From: Bacillota bacterium
GTDB taxonomy: Bacteria; Bacillota; Clostridia; Oscillospirales; Acutalibacteraceae
DNA length: 6,559 bases
Reading direction: 5' to 3'
Assembly: GCA_009786275.1 (NCBI GenBank)
Contig: WQTL01000378.1
Location: 1-6,559, forward strand
Position 1 is the first letter of the stretch; each line of letters begins with the position of its first letter. The translations under genes were made by a program, and so were the position numbers. Below are positions 5,873 to 6,559 of this stretch, one piece after another. The notes beneath the pieces are model-generated. The model searched no databases and was not told the DNA's origin. It saw only the letters and a program-made list of their open reading frames with translations.

Positions 5873-6385
5873 TTTGGAGGAGAGAGCAGAAAATGAAGGA
5901 AAAAGTGAAAAGAAGCGAGCCATGTGACGGAACGGCACAGCTGCATGCAGCAGCACACCTTAAAAAGGGATTTTTCAAAGTAACTTCCAGGACAGATGAA
6001 GTTCGGATGGGAAGAAAATGGGGTAATAAAGCAGGGGTTAAGCGGTTAGTTTTTCAGGAGCTTGGGCGATTGAATGACTTGGTCGGCTGGCACGAAGGAA
6101 ATGCCCAGCGCGGCGGCGGCAGGTTCGCTGACGGTGCTGGTGAAAATGTCGTAAGGCGACTTGCCAAAGAAGATTTGGCGTTTGACGCCGTTGACATGGG
6201 AGAAGGTAAGGTTGACGGTGTCCTGCGAATAATCGTCGAACGATGTGCCGCTGGGCACGATGTCTCGGAAGATAGTATGGTTTTTCTCGCAGTACGGTTT
6301 CTGGCTGGGCTTGTTCGGGTCGCAAAAGAAAAGGGAAGATTCTTTAACGCCCGACAAGTCATTCTCAATGGCGGTGACATTGGCT

Positions 6386-6401
6386 GCACGCTAAGGCGTG
6401 C
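6386..6401. repeat. Hairpin A: perfect 6-bp stem, 4-nt loop
   Basis: GCACGC (6386-6391) and GCGTGC (6396-6401) are perfect inverted repeats around TAAG on the plus strand. Read on the minus strand, the loop CTTA supplies the TAG that closes the second transposase frame upstream of its first conserved residue. Confidence 0.7.
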
Positions 6402-6406
6402 TGGGA

Positions 6407-6429
6407 CAAACAGTCCCCCGGACTGTTTG
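6407..6429. repeat. Hairpin B: perfect 10-bp stem, 3-nt loop
   Basis: CAAACAGTCC (6407-6416) and GGACTGTTTG (6420-6429) are perfect inverted repeats around CCC. A 10-bp perfect stem with a 3-nt loop is most unlikely by chance inside a gene and would form readily in RNA or single-stranded DNA. Confidence 0.85.
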
Positions 6430-6559
6430 ATAACCCACTCGCCGCCATTGTCAGTCAGGATCAGCAGGAAAAGGTCGCCGAAACGCAGTCCTGCATCCTG
6501 CAAGCGCAGCTTCAACACTTGCAGAACCCGTGTGGCTTCGGCGGAGGACTTGTTGTCCA

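Larger units (their letters stand above)
5720..6045. other. Intergenic region between the IS30 remnant and the four-gene operon
   Basis: This 326-nt stretch is clearly more AT-rich than the genes. From left to right it holds the operon promoter (5753-5781), a TTTGC-AAC-GCAAA dyad (5786-5798) just upstream of the -35 box, a nested inverted repeat (5817-5872), a GGAGGAG site (5876-5882) before a plus-strand ATG at 5893, and a 12-bp palindrome GCTGCATGCAGC (5940-5951). The right end of the IS30-type element should lie in this stretch, between the transposase stop and the operon promoter, but I could not identify a terminal inverted repeat without its partner. Confidence 0.6.
6382..6437. mobile_element. 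Short double-hairpin insert interrupting the transposase
   Basis: About 50-56 bp without counterpart in IS30 transposases separate the GAG of DNGGE from the AAT of NVTAIE. Nearly all of the insert is two perfect hairpins (6386-6401 and 6407-6429) separated by 5 nt. It has no coding capacity, so if it moved it did so with outside help, like a REP/MITE-type palindromic unit. I recall similar AAACAGTCC/GGACTGTTT hairpins from gut Clostridia, but this is memory and not a search. Exact borders and any target duplication cannot be fixed without an uninterrupted copy. Confidence 0.6.
5893..6559 (+). other. Open plus-strand frame, at least 222 codons, antisense to the transposase remnant
   Basis: From the ATG at 5893 the frame stays open to the window edge (222 codons, no stop reached). 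GGAGGAG (5876-5882) lies 10 nt upstream. The first 51 codons, rich in Lys and Arg (MKEKVKRSEP...), lie outside the transposase. From 6046 to 6381 the codons are exact reverse complements of transposase codons, and the frame then passes through the double-hairpin insert. I recognise no domain. The codon-aligned antisense frame is also open over other genes here, so most of it is probably a shadow; a short genuine peptide at the start cannot be excluded. Confidence 0.2.
6046..6559 (-). pseudogene. IS30-family transposase, 3' part, disrupted and cut by the window edge
   Basis: Two pieces in different frames together give the C-terminal half of an IS30-type DDE transposase. The first piece (6559-6438) runs from DNKSSAEATR to LILTDNGGE and contains the second catalytic Asp. 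The second (6381-6046) resumes at NVTAIENDLSGVKES, continues through FFCDPNKP and CEKNHTIFR, which holds the expected catalytic Glu, and then GTSFDDYSQ and VNGVKRQIFFGKSPYDIF, ending SPKLLKN. In intact relatives DNGxEF is followed directly by xN...IE, so about 50 bp have been inserted here. This changes the frame and places a TAG codon just before the second piece. The element is therefore very likely dead unless a full copy elsewhere acts on it. The 5' part lies beyond the right edge. The direction is the same as the downstream operon, but a promoter separates them. Confidence 0.88.

Noticed and set aside
5951..5979. Terminator after the transposase (AAAAA-GGGA-TTTTT region)
   Set aside because: The A/T stem is only 5 bp and lacks a GC-rich core; it is unlikely to terminate transcription.
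6054..6518. A single 154-residue minus-strand protein over the transposase region
   Set aside because: Only its first part matches the transposase. After the hairpin insert it runs in the wrong frame, while the conserved C-terminal transposase sequence is read in a different frame.
1..6559. CRISPR array, tRNA or rRNA gene, toxin-antitoxin or defence system
   Set aside because: I saw no regularly spaced direct repeats, no cloverleaf or rRNA-like sequence, and no nuclease, toxin or known defence domains among the genes.

Overview
The window is GC-rich over its coding part, has strong AAGGAG-type ribosome binding sites, and carries TATAAT-type promoters. Every protein gene lies on the minus strand. 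Together with the families present (YhhN, MATE, FkbM, an IS30-type transposase), this suggests a high-GC Firmicute, most likely a Clostridia member of the Oscillospiraceae or a related gut lineage. That assignment is inference from style and gene content; there is no rRNA or other marker gene.

Read in the direction of transcription (right to left), the layout is as follows. (a) 6559-6046: the 3' part of an IS30-family transposase, broken by an insert of about 50 bp that consists almost entirely of two perfect hairpins. (b) 6045-5720: an AT-richer intergenic region with a nested inverted repeat and an extended -10 promoter. (c) 5719-1794: a tightly packed four-gene operon encoding a YhhN/TMEM86-like membrane protein, a membrane-anchored calcineurin-type metallophosphoesterase, a MATE transporter and an FkbM-family methyltransferase. 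Its junctions are an 8-nt gap, a 4-nt ATGA overlap and a 13-nt gap. (d) 1793-1668: a 126-nt gap with a second promoter whose spacer holds a 13-bp palindrome. (e) 1667-76: two tandem paralogous alkaline-phosphatase-superfamily phosphodiesterases joined by another ATGA overlap. (f) 75-1: a strong promoter, a ribosome binding site and the first codons of another minus-strand gene that leaves the window.

The operon has a membrane/envelope and phospho-ester theme: a possible lysoplasmalogenase-like enzyme, an externally facing phosphoesterase, an exporter and a methyltransferase. No shared pathway can be proven from sequence alone. The most specific observations are three. The second tandem phosphodiesterase has lost a histidine that is normally a metal ligand, while its sister keeps the full set. 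A double-hairpin mini-element has split the transposase. A plus-strand reading frame of at least 222 codons, with a good ribosome binding site, runs antisense through the broken transposase; it is probably a by-product of codon usage. I did not find a convincing new defence or mobile system.
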